Origin: an uncultured Paraprevotella sp.
GTDB lineage: Bacteria; Bacteroidota; Bacteroidia; Bacteroidales; Bacteroidaceae
Reading direction: 5' to 3'
DNA length: 64,000 nt
Assembly (NCBI GenBank): GCA_944321365.1
Contig: CALULA010000003.1
Location: forward strand, 124,001-188,000
The notes beneath the pieces are model-generated. The model ran no database searches and was not told the origin of the DNA. It saw only the letters and a list, made by a program, of their open reading frames with translations. Within the stretch, counting starts at the first letter, position 1, and each line of letters opens with the position of its first letter. A program made the position numbers and the translations under genes. Positions 33,153-42,675 of the stretch are shown here, piece after piece.

Positions 33153-35035
33153 TTGATTCCCAATTTAGTGTTATACTCTTTCAGTGTCTGGAGCTGATCG
33201 GTGCGTACGTGAATGAAATTCTCTATGCCGACGGCTTTGAGGTCGTCCATGCAAGCCGGTGCGCCGGCTACGACGAACATGGCCCGCCCGTCCAGGGCCT
33301 TGAAGGCAAGGGGGGCGTATTGTGCGTATTCGTCATCGCTGGAACACAGCACAACGATGTCGGCTCCGGCTTTCACAGCGGCTTCAACACCGGCTTCCAC
33401 AGAGTCGAACCCCAGATTGTCTATCACCTTGTAGCCCGCACAGGCGAGGAAATTGCAGCTGAACTGTGCCCGTGCCTGACGCATGGCAAGGTTGCCGATG
33501 GTCAGCATGAAGGCTACAGGCTGGTGGCCGGCCTGCTCCGTTTGCAGCCGTAAGGCTTCAAATCCGGAGGCCAGACGGCTGGTCTGCAACTTGGGTAGCG
33601 GTGCCTCGCAGGCATCACCCTGATTGTGGCAACAGCAGCAGGCGGTCAGCGGAGTCTTGCCGTCGCTCTTTTCGTTGAAATTGGGGAATTGGTTGGTTCC
33701 GAGCAGGAACTCTTTGCGTTTTGATGCGTTGGCATGCCGTGTGGCATCGGTGTCGTTGATGACTTTCTGTATGCCGCCCGCCTTGACTGCGGCAAGGAAT
33801 CCGCCTTCCTCTTCCACGCTCAAAAACAGTTTCCAGGCTTCAGATGCCAGTGATTGGGTCAGCTTCTCTACAAAATATGAGCCTCCGGCTACGTCTACGA
33901 TTTTGTCGAAATGGCTTTCTTCCTGTAGCAGCAACTGCTGGTTGCGTGCTATGCGTTCAGCAAATTCTGTGGGAGCCTCATACGGGGTGTCGAATGGCAG
34001 GACCACGATGGAATCCACTCCGGCCAGTGCCGCGCTCATGGCTTCTGTCTGTGTGCGCAACATGTTGACATAGCTGTCGAACAAGGTCATGTTGTATGTG
34101 GTGGTTGTCGCATTTACCTGCATCTTGCAGGCGCAAGGGCAGTTGTCTGCGCCTGAGCATTGCGATTGATACTGTTTGACGATTTGTGCCCACAGCATGC
34201 GTGCGGCGCGGAATTTGGCTATTTCCATGAAATATACGCCGCTAATCCCCATGTTGAACTTTATCTTGCTGGCAGCCAGTGTGGCCGGAATGCCTGCTTC
34301 TGTCATCAGATGGAGGTATTCGTTGCCCCAGGCTAAAGCATAGCCTAATTCTTGATAGATGTAAGCTCCTGCATGGCAGAGTGTGTCAGAGTTGAGACAT
34401 ACACAGCGGAATGCGGGGAATGGGGATAATGTTTCCACCAGTTCGGTCAGATGGTCCAGCAGCGCGGTGGTGTCTTTGCCCTTTGCCAGCATTTTCTGTA
34501 TCGGGTCGAAGTCAATGCTGCCCTTCAATGCCTTCGGATCATAACCCTTGCGGTTGAAGTAGTCTGCCAGCAGCCTGGCCAGTTCCACGGTGTGCCCTTG
34601 ACATGTGCTGAAGTTCAATTCCACGGCATCGGCTTGTATGCCTTTCAGCAAAGTGTCGATGAAAGCTTCGTTCAGCTGTTTGGCCGGAATCTTGAATCCC
34701 AGTGAGGTGACTCCTTTATTCTCCAGCAGGTCGAGAGCTTTTTCGTTGGCCTGCTGTGCGTCGGTCACTTTGATGTTCTGACGTACGTACCAGCGGTTGT
34801 TGTCCTTCTTGTTTCCTCTCAAGTAGGGAAACTCTCCCGGAAGGGCTTCCGTCTGCGCCATTCCTTCCAGGTCTTCTTTACGGTAAAATGGTTCAGCATT
34901 GAACCCCTCGTTGGTTCTCCATACCATTTTTTTCTGATAATCTGCTCCCTTCAGGTCGATGTTGATTTTATCGAGCCATTCCTGGCGCGTGGGTGCGGTA
35001 AAATCAGAAAAAAGTTTTTCTTTACTATCTGCCAT
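33149..35035 (-). CDS. mutA: Methylmalonyl-CoA mutase small subunit
   Basis: This 628-residue non-catalytic partner of MutB has the same mutase barrel ('[20 protein letters not shown]' near residue 70; '[29 protein letters not shown]' near 250-278). Its C-terminal B12-like domain lacks the DxHxxG motif, as expected for the small subunit. The ATG at 35035 ('[12 protein letters not shown]') is chosen over an in-frame start at 35065, because the conserved N-terminus starts there and the upstream box at 35071 leaves little room. A Cys-rich insert (about residues 290-306 and 484-493) is seen. It is transcribed from a good promoter divergent from the transporter at 35200. Confidence 0.95.
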   Translation of the reverse strand: MADSKEKLFSDFTAPTRQEWLDKINIDLKGADYQKKMVWRTNEGFNAEPFYRKEDLEGMAQTEALPGEFPYLRGNKKDNNRWYVRQNIKVTDAQQANEKALDLLENKGVTSLGFKIPAKQLNEAFIDTLLKGIQADAVELNFSTCQGHTVELARLLADYFNRKGYDPKALKGSIDFDPIQKMLAKGKDTTALLDHLTELVETLSPFPAFRCVCLNSDTLCHAGAYIYQELGYALAWGNEYLHLMTEAGIPATLAASKIKFNMGISGVYFMEIAKFRAARMLWAQIVKQYQSQCSGADNCPCACKMQVNATTTTYNMTLFDSYVNMLRTQTEAMSAALAGVDSIVVLPFDTPYEAPTEFAERIARNQQLLLQEESHFDKIVDVAGGSYFVEKLTQSLASEAWKLFLSVEEEGGFLAAVKAGGIQKVINDTDATRHANASKRKEFLLGTNQFPNFNEKSDGKTPLTACCCCHNQGDACEAPLPKLQTSRLASGFEALRLQTEQAGHQPVAFMLTIGNLAMRQARAQFSCNFLACAGYKVIDNLGFDSVEAGVEAAVKAGADIVVLCSSDDEYAQYAPLAFKALDGRAMFVVAGAPACMDDLKAVGIENFIHVRTDQLQTLKEYNTKLGIK

Positions 35036-35070
35036 AGTTATACTGTTAAAAAGGATTTTTATCAATCGAG

Positions 35071-35102
35071 CAAAAGTAACAAAAGTTTGACTAAGCGCAA
35101 AA
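35071..35102 (-). promoter_or_regulatory. mutA-mutB promoter
   Basis: On the minus strand TACTTTTG (plus-strand 35071-35078) is preceded by a TTTTG minus-33 box (35098-35102) with a 19-bp spacer, a full match to the Bacteroidetes promoter layout. Confidence 0.7.
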
Positions 35103-35141
35103 TTTGAAGCGGAAAAACTCTAATGTTGTCTTTTTTTTGAC

Positions 35142-35149
35142 TACTTTTG
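35142..35149 (+). promoter_or_regulatory. Minus-7 box of the AspT/YidE-type transporter gene
   Basis: TACTTTTG, 50 bp before the ATG at 35200. The divergent mutA minus-7 box is about 65 bp away. Confidence 0.55.
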
Positions 35150-35199
35150 TGGCAGATTTAAAAGGAAAGCTTAAATGATCATTTAAAAACAATAGCACG

Positions 35200-36894
35200 A
35201 TGAGTTGGTTAGAACAGTTGTTGTTTGATTCAAATTCCATTGCCCATATCGTCTTGCTTTATACGGCAGTGATTTCTTTGGGGGTCTATCTGGGGAAGAT
35301 TAAATTTTTTGGAATCTCGTTAGGAGGTACTTTTATCCTGTTTGTCGGTATTCTTGCGGGGCATTTCGGCTTTACCGGTCCGCAGGCGACGCTGAACTTC
35401 CTGCAGGATTTCGGCTTGATTCTGTTTGTTTATTGTATTGGATTGCAGGTGGGTCCGGGATTCTTTGAATCGTTTAAGAAAGGCGGCGTGACGTTGAATC
35501 TGCTGGCGACAGGCATAGTGGCGCTTAACATCGCGGTGATGATCGTGCTGTATTTTTGTGTGTTTGATACGAATGATCCGAATAATTTGCCCATGATGGT
35601 CGGCGTGCTCTGCGGGGCCGTGACGAATACACCGGGACTGGGTGCGGCTACAGAGGCTTTGACCCAGGTGTTCCCCAGCGGACAGCCGTTGCCGCAGATC
35701 GCATCAGGTTATGCCTGTGCCTATCCGTTGGGCGTCGTGGGTATAATCGGTGCTACTATAGCCATTCGTTATATATGCCGTATCGTGCTGAAAGATGAGG
35801 AGGACAGGATATTGGCTCAGCAGGCAGAGAATCCTCATGCGACGCCGCATAGAATGACGTTGAAAGTTACAAATACGGCATTGCACGAGAAGACTTTGTT
35901 GCAGGTCCGGGATTTTCTGGGACGTAATTATGTATGTTCCCGTGCGTTGCACAACGGACATGTAAGCATTCCGAACAAGGATACGAAGTTTTATGTGGGT
36001 GACCATTTGTTTATTACTTGTGCAGAGGATGATGCTGAGGCCATAAAGGCTTTTATCGGTCCGGAAGATTATGTGGACTGGGAAGAGCAGGATGTGCCGA
36101 TGGTGTCCAAGAGCATTGTGGTTACACAGCCTAAGATGAACGGCAAGACATTTGGGCAGTTGCATTTCAGCTCGGTATACGGAGTGAATGTCACTCGTAT
36201 TTCACGTTCGGGAATGAATCTTTTTGCCGACCGTAACCTCCGTATGCAGGTCGGTGATAAGATTGTTGTCGTGGGGCCTGAGGATGCCGTCGACCGTGTG
36301 GCTGCATTGATGGGAAATTCGGTGAAGCGTCTGGATCATCCCAATCTGGTGACTATTTTTGTGGGAATCCTCGTGGGAATTGTATTCGGAAGTATACCGT
36401 TTGCCATTCCGGGCGTGCCTACTCCTGTCAAGCTGGGTCTGGCGGGCGGCCCTTTGATAATAGCCATCTTGATAGGGCGTTTCGGGTATAAGTTCCATCT
36501 GGTGACTTATGTCTCGACGAGTGCCAATCTGATGCTGCGTGAGTTCGGATTAGCCTTGTTCTTGGCCAGTGTGGGCATTAAGGCAGGTGAACGTTTTGTG
36601 GAGACTGTTATAGCAGGAGATGGATTGACGTACGTCTGGACCGGATTTATTATAACTGTCATACCTATATTAATTATAGGACTGATTGCCCGTATGAAGT
36701 ATAAGTTCAATTACTTTACGATTATGGGACTGATAGCAGGTAGTACGACAGATCCGCCGGCCTTGGCTTTTGCCAATCAGTCGTCTAATAGTGATGCTCC
36801 GGCTGTAGGTTATTCTACGGTATATCCATTGACAATGTTTCTGCGTATCGTCACGGCGCAGTTGATTGTGTTGTTGATGTGCGGGGCACTTTAG
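35200..36894 (+). CDS. Putative AspT/YidE-type transporter with two TrkA-C domains
   Basis: This 564-residue membrane protein has two AspT/YidE/YbjL duplication units, each of about five helices (about residues 10-195 and 385-560). They flank a cytoplasmic pair of TrkA-C (RCK_C) domains (about residues 215-290 and 300-375). Typical motifs are '[21 protein letters not shown]' (about residues 74-94), '[16 protein letters not shown]' (about 142-157) and the matching '[14 protein letters not shown]' and '[14 protein letters not shown]' in the second half. Related proteins exchange dicarboxylates or amino acids. Divergence from mutA-mutB hints at a link with succinate or aspartate metabolism, but the substrate is unknown. 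Confidence 0.88.
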   Translation: MSWLEQLLFDSNSIAHIVLLYTAVISLGVYLGKIKFFGISLGGTFILFVGILAGHFGFTGPQATLNFLQDFGLILFVYCIGLQVGPGFFESFKKGGVTLNLLATGIVALNIAVMIVLYFCVFDTNDPNNLPMMVGVLCGAVTNTPGLGAATEALTQVFPSGQPLPQIASGYACAYPLGVVGIIGATIAIRYICRIVLKDEEDRILAQQAENPHATPHRMTLKVTNTALHEKTLLQVRDFLGRNYVCSRALHNGHVSIPNKDTKFYVGDHLFITCAEDDAEAIKAFIGPEDYVDWEEQDVPMVSKSIVVTQPKMNGKTFGQLHFSSVYGVNVTRISRSGMNLFADRNLRMQVGDKIVVVGPEDAVDRVAALMGNSVKRLDHPNLVTIFVGILVGIVFGSIPFAIPGVPTPVKLGLAGGPLIIAILIGRFGYKFHLVTYVSTSANLMLREFGLALFLASVGIKAGERFVETVIAGDGLTYVWTGFIITVIPILIIGLIARMKYKFNYFTIMGLIAGSTTDPPALAFANQSSNSDAPAVGYSTVYPLTMFLRIVTAQLIVLLMCGAL

Positions 36895-36915
36895 AGTGCA
36901 GGGGGAAACATTGAA

Positions 36916-36963
36916 CGGCATGCCCGGAATGCATTGAGGTGCATTCCGGGCATGCCGCTTTAC
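36916..36963. terminator. 18-bp perfect hairpin after the AspT/YidE-type transporter gene
   Basis: CGGCATGCCCGGAATGCA (36916-36933) pairs with 36940-36957 over a TTGAGG loop. It lies between convergent genes and probably works both ways; the T run is weak. Confidence 0.75.
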
Positions 36964-36979
36964 ATTAAGGCTACAGACT

Positions 36980-37489
36980 TTAAGTTTCTTGTAGTTGCGG
37001 ACGTGGGATTTCTATGACTTCCAGATCTTTGAATTCTTTTCCGTCTACTGTAAAGCGCACGAGTGTCCGCGTCTGCTGCCAGCCCGTGAGACCGGCAGCA
37101 CCAGGATTGATGTGCAATAATCCTAATCGTGGGTCGAACTGTATCTTGAGAATATGAGAGTGCCCGCTAATGAACATTTGCGGTGGGCGCTCATATAATT
37201 GTTTCCGGATGCTTGGCGCATATTTACCTGGATAACCACCGATATGTGTCATCAGAATATCAGCGTCCTCGCAACGCCAACGCAGTTTTTCGGTGAACAT
37301 CTGGCGCAGTTCCATACCGTCGCAGTTTCCGTATACGGCACGGAGTGGATGAATTGCGGTTAGTTTTTGGGCAACCTCTACAGAGCCGATGTCACCCGCA
37401 TGCCAAATCTCATCGCATTCTCTGAAATACGCTGTGTATTTTTCATCCCAATATGCATGAGTGTCCGACAACAGACCGATACGTTTCAT
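36980..37489 (-). CDS. YfcE/MJ0936-type metallophosphoesterase
   Basis: This 169-residue calcineurin-like phosphodiesterase has metal-ligand motifs 'LLSDTHAY' at the N-terminus, 'HAGDIGS' near residue 31, 'VYGNCDG' near 53, 'MTHIGGYP' near 80 and 'SGHSHIL' near 108. Family members hydrolyse phosphodiesters in vitro, and the physiological substrate is unclear. Its start overlaps the upstream kinase-like gene by 4 bp, making it the third gene of the MATE operon on the minus strand. The length is normal for the family. Confidence 0.9.
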   Translation of the reverse strand: MKRIGLLSDTHAYWDEKYTAYFRECDEIWHAGDIGSVEVAQKLTAIHPLRAVYGNCDGMELRQMFTEKLRWRCEDADILMTHIGGYPGKYAPSIRKQLYERPPQMFISGHSHILKIQFDPRLGLLHINPGAAGLTGWQQTRTLVRFTVDGKEFKDLEVIEIPRPQLQET

Positions 37490-38106
37490 AGCTTCAGCTT
37501 ACGGGAGATGAAGTCTTCTATGATATTTATGGTGCTGTCGATGCCGACTGCTGAGGAATTGATGCAGAGGTCATAAGAAGAGGCTGCTCCCCATGTCTTG
37601 GCACTGTAATAATTGTAGTATTCTGCTCTTTTCTCATCTCCTGCTATACATTTTTTTTCTGCCTCTTTTTCATTGATGCCCATCAGCTCGCTTACTCTTT
37701 TTATACGGTCAGGCATATCGGCTGTAATGAAGATGTTTACGCAGTTGGGGAAGTCACGCAGTATGTAGTCGGCGCATCGCCCGACAAATACGCAAGAGTG
37801 ACTTTGGGCAGCTTTGCGGATGGCGTCGCTTTGGAATTTGAATAATGATTCGTCGCTCAGTTGGTTGCTATAGGGATTGCTGCTGCCGAAAAGTGGGATG
37901 AAAGGACTGAACAATAATTTGAGGAATCCTTTATGCTCATCATTCTTTTCGAAGAATTTTTTATTGAATCCACTTTCCTGCGCCGCCAGATCCAGTAGTT
38001 CCTTGTCATAAAACTTGATGTTGAAATCGTTGGCAATGCGGCTTCCGATGATGCGTCCGCCACTGCCCAATTGGCGACCTACGTTGATGATGATATGTTT
38101 CTCCAT
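37486..38106 (-). CDS. Cytidylate kinase-like family protein
   Basis: This 206-residue P-loop kinase-like protein of the PF13189 group is distinct from the true cmk at 9065. The nucleotide loop reads 'GRQLGSGGRIIG' (about residues 10-21), followed by 'FYDKELLDLAA' and 'CVFVGRCADYIL' (about 107-118), with an Arg-containing lid. The substrate is unknown for most members. It sits 4 bp after the MATE gene and overlaps the phosphodiesterase gene, so the three are co-transcribed. Confidence 0.85.
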   Translation of the reverse strand: MEKHIIINVGRQLGSGGRIIGSRIANDFNIKFYDKELLDLAAQESGFNKKFFEKNDEHKGFLKLLFSPFIPLFGSSNPYSNQLSDESLFKFQSDAIRKAAQSHSCVFVGRCADYILRDFPNCVNIFITADMPDRIKRVSELMGINEKEAEKKCIAGDEKRAEYYNYYSAKTWGAASSYDLCINSSAVGIDSTINIIEDFISRKLKL

Positions 38107-38110
38107 GGTG

Positions 38111-39463
38111 TTATACTGTTAGTCTTTTGAATTTTTTGTATTGTACAATCAGCATACAGCCCGTGACTATACAGGCTGTAGCGTCTGCTACCGGCATGGC
38201 CAGCCATACACCCTTGAGGCCCAAGAACTGGGGCAGAATGAGCAACAGCGGGATGAGGAACAGCAACTGTCGGGTGAGAGAAAGGAAGATGCTTTTTCCT
38301 GCTTGCCCGATACTCTGGAAGAAATTGGTGGTGACCATTTGCATGCCTATCAAGGGATAGAACATCACAACGATGCGCATGCCCTTGACGGCAATGTCTG
38401 TCAGTTCCTTGTCGGTTGTGAAGGCTCGTACGCACAGTTCCGGAATAAGCTCGCCGATAAGGAACCCGGTTGTGGTGACAAGCGTGCCCCACAGCATGGT
38501 GTAGCGCAAGACCTTTAGCACACGGTCATAGCGTTGTGCACCAAAATTGTAACCGGCGATGGGCTGCATGCCTTGGTTCAGTCCGATGACAATCATGATG
38601 AACAGAAACACCACACGGTTGACAATGCCGTAAGCACCGATAGCCAGATCACCGCCATATTCTCCCAATCCACGGTTAATGAGAATGACGATGATGCAGG
38701 CGCAGCTGTTCATCAGGAAAGGTGAAAGGCCAATGGCTAATGTATCTTTCACGATTTTACTCTTCAGTTTGTAAATGCCTCGTTTAAAATAAATCACTCC
38801 GTCCGGTTTGTTGAATACGCTCAGTTGCCATATTAAGGAAATGGCTTGTGCCAGAATTGTGGCTGTGGCTGATCCGCGGATGCCCATGTCCAGTCCGTAG
38901 ATGAAGAGCGGATTAAGTATCGTATTGATGATTACGGCCAGAATCGTGGCGTTCATGGACAGACGCGGATGTCCCGTTGCGCGCAGGATAGCGTTCAATG
39001 TCAGGTAAGTATGGGTGATGATATTGCCGACGAGAATGATTTCCATATATTCCCGTGCATAAGGGAGCGTGGCTTCGCTGGCTCCGAAGAAGTAGAGGAT
39101 GGGGTCCAGGAAGACCAGTGAGACGATGGTGAACAGTAAGCCCAGAATCAGCGTCAGGCTGATTGAGTTACCGAATATGTTTTGTGCGGACTCGTAGTCC
39201 TTTTGTCCGAGTTTTACCGACAACAAAGTGGAGGAGCCGACGCCCACCATGGCCCCGAATGCGGCGGAAAGATTCATGAATGGGAATGTCAAGGCCAGTC
39301 CGGAGATGGCCAAAGCACCTACACCGTGACCGATAAATATACTGTCTACCATATTATAGAGGGAAGACGCTGTCATGGCAATGATCGCCGGAATGGAGTA
39401 TTGTCCGAGCAGTTTGTTGACAGGAAGAATACCTAAATCAAGTGGAGAAGTTGGGTTTGACAT
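38111..39463 (-). CDS. MATE family efflux transporter
   Basis: This 450-residue inner-membrane antiporter exports drugs or metabolites against Na+ or H+. It has 12 predicted helices with a repeated two-half structure ('YNMVDSIFIGHGVGALAISGLALTFP' near residue 40; 'INRGLGEYGGDLAIGAYGIVNRV' near 265). 'GLNQGMQPIAGYNFGAQRYDR' (about 300-320) is characteristic of the family. It heads the operon with the cytidylate kinase-like and phosphodiesterase genes and is divergent from mmdA. In other Bacteroidales as I recall them, the gene next to mmdA is often methylmalonyl-CoA epimerase, which is not here. Confidence 0.93.
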   Translation of the reverse strand: MSNPTSPLDLGILPVNKLLGQYSIPAIIAMTASSLYNMVDSIFIGHGVGALAISGLALTFPFMNLSAAFGAMVGVGSSTLLSVKLGQKDYESAQNIFGNSISLTLILGLLFTIVSLVFLDPILYFFGASEATLPYAREYMEIILVGNIITHTYLTLNAILRATGHPRLSMNATILAVIINTILNPLFIYGLDMGIRGSATATILAQAISLIWQLSVFNKPDGVIYFKRGIYKLKSKIVKDTLAIGLSPFLMNSCACIIVILINRGLGEYGGDLAIGAYGIVNRVVFLFIMIVIGLNQGMQPIAGYNFGAQRYDRVLKVLRYTMLWGTLVTTTGFLIGELIPELCVRAFTTDKELTDIAVKGMRIVVMFYPLIGMQMVTTNFFQSIGQAGKSIFLSLTRQLLFLIPLLLILPQFLGLKGVWLAMPVADATACIVTGCMLIVQYKKFKRLTV

Positions 39464-39485
39464 ACATCAAGCTGATTAATCAAGG

Positions 39486-39493
39486 CAAAGGTA
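39486..39493 (-). promoter_or_regulatory. Minus-7 box of the MATE operon
   Basis: CAAAGGTA reads TACCTTTG on the minus strand, 23 bp before the start at 39463. A CAA at 39516-39518 may be part of the minus-33 contact. Confidence 0.55.
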
Positions 39494-39552
39494 CGAAAAA
39501 ATGGGAACATGGCAGCAATGTTTCTTTAAGTAATTTTTTCTTTTCAAAAAGC

Positions 39553-39581
39553 TTGCTTCCTATTCTTTTTTACTACCTTTG
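39553..39581 (+). promoter_or_regulatory. mmdA operon promoter
   Basis: TTG at 39553-39555 and TACCTTTG at 39574-39581 are separated by 18 bp. The predicted leader before the ATG at 39660 is about 70 nt. Confidence 0.65.
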
Positions 39582-39659
39582 TTGCCGTACGATTGCACTC
39601 TGGACCGCTGTGATGAGGGAAAGAGTGTGATATTAGCTGTTCTTAAATCAAAACATATC

Positions 39660-41213
39660 ATGAGTAATCAGTTAGAGAGAATCAAGGAATTAGTTGAACT
39701 CCGTGCCAAGGCGCGCATGGGAGGAGGTGAGAAAGCCATCGAGAAACAACATGCACGAGGCAAATACACGGCACGCGAACGCATCGACATGCTGCTCGAC
39801 GAGGGCAGTTTTGAGGAGATGGACATGTTCAAACTGCATCGTTGCACGAACTTCGGAATGGAGAAAAAGCAGTTCTTGGGCGACGGCGTGGTGACCGGAA
39901 GCGGTACGATAGACGGTCGTCTGGTGTATGTCTTTGCACAAGACTTCACCGTCAACGGAGGCTCGCTGTCCGAAACCATGGCCGAAAAGATTTGCAAGGT
40001 CATGGATCAGGCACTGAAGATGGGCGCGCCCTGCATCGGATTGAATGATTCCGGAGGAGCACGCATACAGGAAGGCATCAATGCATTGGGCGGTTACGCC
40101 AGCATCTTTCAGCGGAATATTGAAGCTTCCGGTGTGATTCCTCAAATATCCGGCATTTTCGGGCCTTGTGCGGGAGGTGCCGTTTACTCGCCTGCGCTGA
40201 CCGACTTTATTCTGATGATGGAGAATACTTCTTATATGTTCCTCACCGGTCCGAAAGTGGTGAAGACCGTAACGGGCGAGGACGTTTCGCAAGAAGACTT
40301 GGGCGGTGCTAGCGTGCACGCTTCAAAATCGGGTGTTACTCATTTCACGGCGGCTACAGAAGAGGAAGCCATGGAGATGATCCGCACACTTATCGGTTAT
40401 ATTCCGCAGAACAATATGGAAGAAGCTCCACGTGTGGAGTGCACAGACCCCATCAATCGTGTGGAAGACTTCCTGAATGAAATCATTCCCGACAATCCGA
40501 ATCAGGCTTATGATATGTATGAAGTTATAGGAGCAGTTGTAGACGACGGAGAATTCTTCGAGGTGCAGCCTGATTTTGCCAAGAACATCATTGTCGGCTT
40601 TGCCCGTTTCAACGGACAGAGCGTGGGCATCGTGGCCAACCAGCCGAAGTACTACGCCGGTGTGCTCGACTGCAACGCCAGCCGCAAGGGAGCGCGTTTC
40701 GTCCGTTTCTGCGACGCCTTTAACATCCCTTTGGTGACACTGGTGGACGTGCCGGGATTCCTGCCGGGCACTGGCCAGGAGTACAATGCCGTCATACTGC
40801 ACGGTGCCAAGCTTTTGTACGCTTACGGCGAAGCCACCGTGCCCAAAGTGACAGTGACGCTGCGCAAGAGCTACGGCGGCTCGCACATCGTGATGAGTTG
40901 TAAACAACTGCGCGGTGATATTAATTATGCGTGGCCGTCGGCTGAGATTGCCGTGATGGGTGCCGAAGGTGCCGTGGCCGTGCTTTATGCCAAGGACGCC
41001 AAAGAAGCTGCCGATCCGAAAGCTTTTCTGGCTGAGAAAGAAGCAGAGTACAACAAGCTCTTCACCAATCCCTATCAGGCAGCCAAGTATGGCTACATTG
41101 ATGATGTGATAGAGCCGCGCAATACGCGTTTCCGTGTTATTCGCGCTTTAGCGCAGTTGCAGACCAAGAAACTGCTGAATCCGGTAAAAAAACATGGAAA
41201 TATACCATTGTAA
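39660..41213 (+). CDS. mmdA: Methylmalonyl-CoA decarboxylase alpha subunit / acyl-CoA carboxyltransferase
   Basis: This 517-residue carboxyltransferase moves CO2 from (S)-methylmalonyl-CoA to carrier-bound biotin. The two crotonase-like halves are clear: '[11 protein letters not shown]' (about residue 126), '[16 protein letters not shown]' (about 166-181), '[13 protein letters not shown]' (about 360) and '[10 protein letters not shown]' (about 403). The ATG at 39660 is used instead of an in-frame upstream start, because homology begins '[14 protein letters not shown]' and the promoter overlaps the longer frame. It is the first of four genes encoding a sodium-pumping decarboxylase. Without the downstream membrane subunits the same family can act as a propionyl-CoA carboxylase. 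Confidence 0.95.
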   Translation: MSNQLERIKELVELRAKARMGGGEKAIEKQHARGKYTARERIDMLLDEGSFEEMDMFKLHRCTNFGMEKKQFLGDGVVTGSGTIDGRLVYVFAQDFTVNGGSLSETMAEKICKVMDQALKMGAPCIGLNDSGGARIQEGINALGGYASIFQRNIEASGVIPQISGIFGPCAGGAVYSPALTDFILMMENTSYMFLTGPKVVKTVTGEDVSQEDLGGASVHASKSGVTHFTAATEEEAMEMIRTLIGYIPQNNMEEAPRVECTDPINRVEDFLNEIIPDNPNQAYDMYEVIGAVVDDGEFFEVQPDFAKNIIVGFARFNGQSVGIVANQPKYYAGVLDCNASRKGARFVRFCDAFNIPLVTLVDVPGFLPGTGQEYNAVILHGAKLLYAYGEATVPKVTVTLRKSYGGSHIVMSCKQLRGDINYAWPSAEIAVMGAEGAVAVLYAKDAKEAADPKAFLAEKEAEYNKLFTNPYQAAKYGYIDDVIEPRNTRFRVIRALAQLQTKKLLNPVKKHGNIPL

Positions 41214-41228
41214 TACGTTAAAATAAAA

Positions 41229-42191
41229 ATGATGCTACACAAAAGATTTTTAGGATTCCTTGCCAGTCTGGCCTTTGTGGTCGGTGCTTTCGGACAGGGG
41301 GCGCACAGCTTTAAAATCAATGAAGTGGTAGTGCTCAATACCGATGGGCTGATCGACGAATATGGTGAGCGGACAGCATGGATAGAGATTGCCAATACGT
41401 CATGGGGAACCAATAATATCCGCAGTTGTTATCTGACTACGAATCGTGCGGCTCTGAATGAAGAACTTTCTGTCCCGGAGCGCGTGAGATTGATGTCCAT
41501 GATACCTAAAGGGGATGCGCGGACCAATTTGTCGGCCCGGCAGCACATCGTGTTTTTTGCTGACGGAAAGACCAATCTGGGCACGTTGCATACTAATTTC
41601 ACCCTGAAGCCCGGAGAATCCAACTTTATTGCTTTGTTCGACGGTAACGGGAAGACGCTGCTGGATTCTATTACCGTTCCTCCATTGGCGGAGAATCAGT
41701 CCTATGCAAGGGTGTATGATGCCGACACCGATGCCTATACTTGGCTGGTATTGGATGAAGACGAGGTGACTCCCGGTGGCGATAATGTAGGTCAGGGAAA
41801 GGTGGAAGACAAGGTGGCGGAGTTCAAAGCCAAGGATCCTTATGGCATTGCTATGACCATCATTGCCATGGGAGTTGTATTCGTGGCTCTCATAGCCTTG
41901 TATGTGTTCTTCCGTCTGTTCGGTTATGTGGTGGCAATGGTTTCTAAAATTACCCGTGCCAAGGCCATCCGTACGGTTCGCGACCAGGCTGAGCGCGCCA
42001 CAATTATGGCCAAGCAGGGATTGGAGACCAAAGGTGTGGATATGAAGGTCTACATGGCGGTCATTGCCATGGCTCTTAAGGATTATGAAGAAGACGTTCA
42101 TGATGTGGAGAGCAATGTGCTGACCTATCACACGGAAGAGCATACCGAATGGAATGCGAAAGGCTATACGATGCGCGAATGGCCGGAATAA
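41229..42191 (+). CDS. Lamin-tail domain fused to OadG-type gamma subunit
   Basis: This 320-residue protein has an N-terminal signal peptide (about residues 1-23, 'GAFGQG'). A lamin-tail-like beta domain follows (about residues 26-180: 'FKINEVVVLNTDGLIDEYGERTAWIEIAN', 'LKPGESNFIALFDGNGKTLLDSITVPPL', 'QSYARV'). One membrane helix (about residues 206-232) and a charged cytoplasmic tail complete it. The helix and tail match the OadG gamma subunit that assembles sodium-pumping decarboxylases. OadG proteins are normally about 80-100 residues with no extracytoplasmic domain, so the lamin-tail part is extra and would face the periplasm. It sits between mmdA and the biotin carrier gene. Confidence 0.8.
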   Translation: MMLHKRFLGFLASLAFVVGAFGQGAHSFKINEVVVLNTDGLIDEYGERTAWIEIANTSWGTNNIRSCYLTTNRAALNEELSVPERVRLMSMIPKGDARTNLSARQHIVFFADGKTNLGTLHTNFTLKPGESNFIALFDGNGKTLLDSITVPPLAENQSYARVYDADTDAYTWLVLDEDEVTPGGDNVGQGKVEDKVAEFKAKDPYGIAMTIIAMGVVFVALIALYVFFRLFGYVVAMVSKITRAKAIRTVRDQAERATIMAKQGLETKGVDMKVYMAVIAMALKDYEEDVHDVESNVLTYHTEEHTEWNAKGYTMREWPE

Positions 42192-42225
42192 GAGTTTTTT
42201 TGTTTAACGTTAATAGGATAAGATT

Positions 42226-42669
42226 ATGAAAGAATATAAATATAAGATTAAGGGAGCCGAATATACGGTGAAGATTGACGAGATAGAAGGTACAATGGCC
42301 AAGGTTGAAGTGAATGGAATACCATTCGAGGTGGAGATGGAACGTCCGATGCACTTGACACATAAGCCTGTGATCCGTCCGGTGGCACATGTGCATCACG
42401 GTCCGGTGACACCGGCTGTAGATCCGAATCCTCAGCCGGAAGTTCCTTCAGGAAAGGGTACGGCTGTACGCGCTCCGTTGCCCGGAACGATAAACGCCGT
42501 TGCCGTAACGGTGGGACAGGCTGTGAAGAAAGGCCAGACCGTTGTGGTGCTCGAAGCGATGAAGATGGAAAACAATATCGGTGCCGAGTGCGACGGGACG
42601 GTGACAGCTGTTCATGTCAATAAGGGGGATTCTGTTCGTGAAGGTGCAATCTTGGTAACAATCGGTTAA
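42226..42669 (+). CDS. mmdC: Biotin carboxyl carrier subunit of methylmalonyl-CoA decarboxylase
   Basis: This 147-residue biotin/lipoyl-domain protein carries the carboxyl group between MmdA and the membrane beta subunit. The biotinylated Lys is residue 113 in 'LEAMKMEN'. The domain spans about residues 78-147 and is preceded by a flexible His/Pro-rich linker (about residues 45-76). An N-terminal segment (about 1-40) resembles the small beta domain of related carriers. It lies 34 bp after the OadG-type gene and 6 bp before the beta subunit gene. Confidence 0.95.
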   Translation: MKEYKYKIKGAEYTVKIDEIEGTMAKVEVNGIPFEVEMERPMHLTHKPVIRPVAHVHHGPVTPAVDPNPQPEVPSGKGTAVRAPLPGTINAVAVTVGQAVKKGQTVVVLEAMKMENNIGAECDGTVTAVHVNKGDSVREGAILVTIG

Positions 42670-42675
42670 GGTATT

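Noticed and set aside
31581..33197. Long plus-strand ORF of about 538 codons
   Set aside because: It is fully antisense to mutB, whose product is unmistakable. The antisense protein resembles no family.
37486..38106. Second cmk gene
   Set aside because: The protein is of the cytidylate kinase-like PF13189 group and lacks the CMP-specific blocks seen in the true cmk at 9065.
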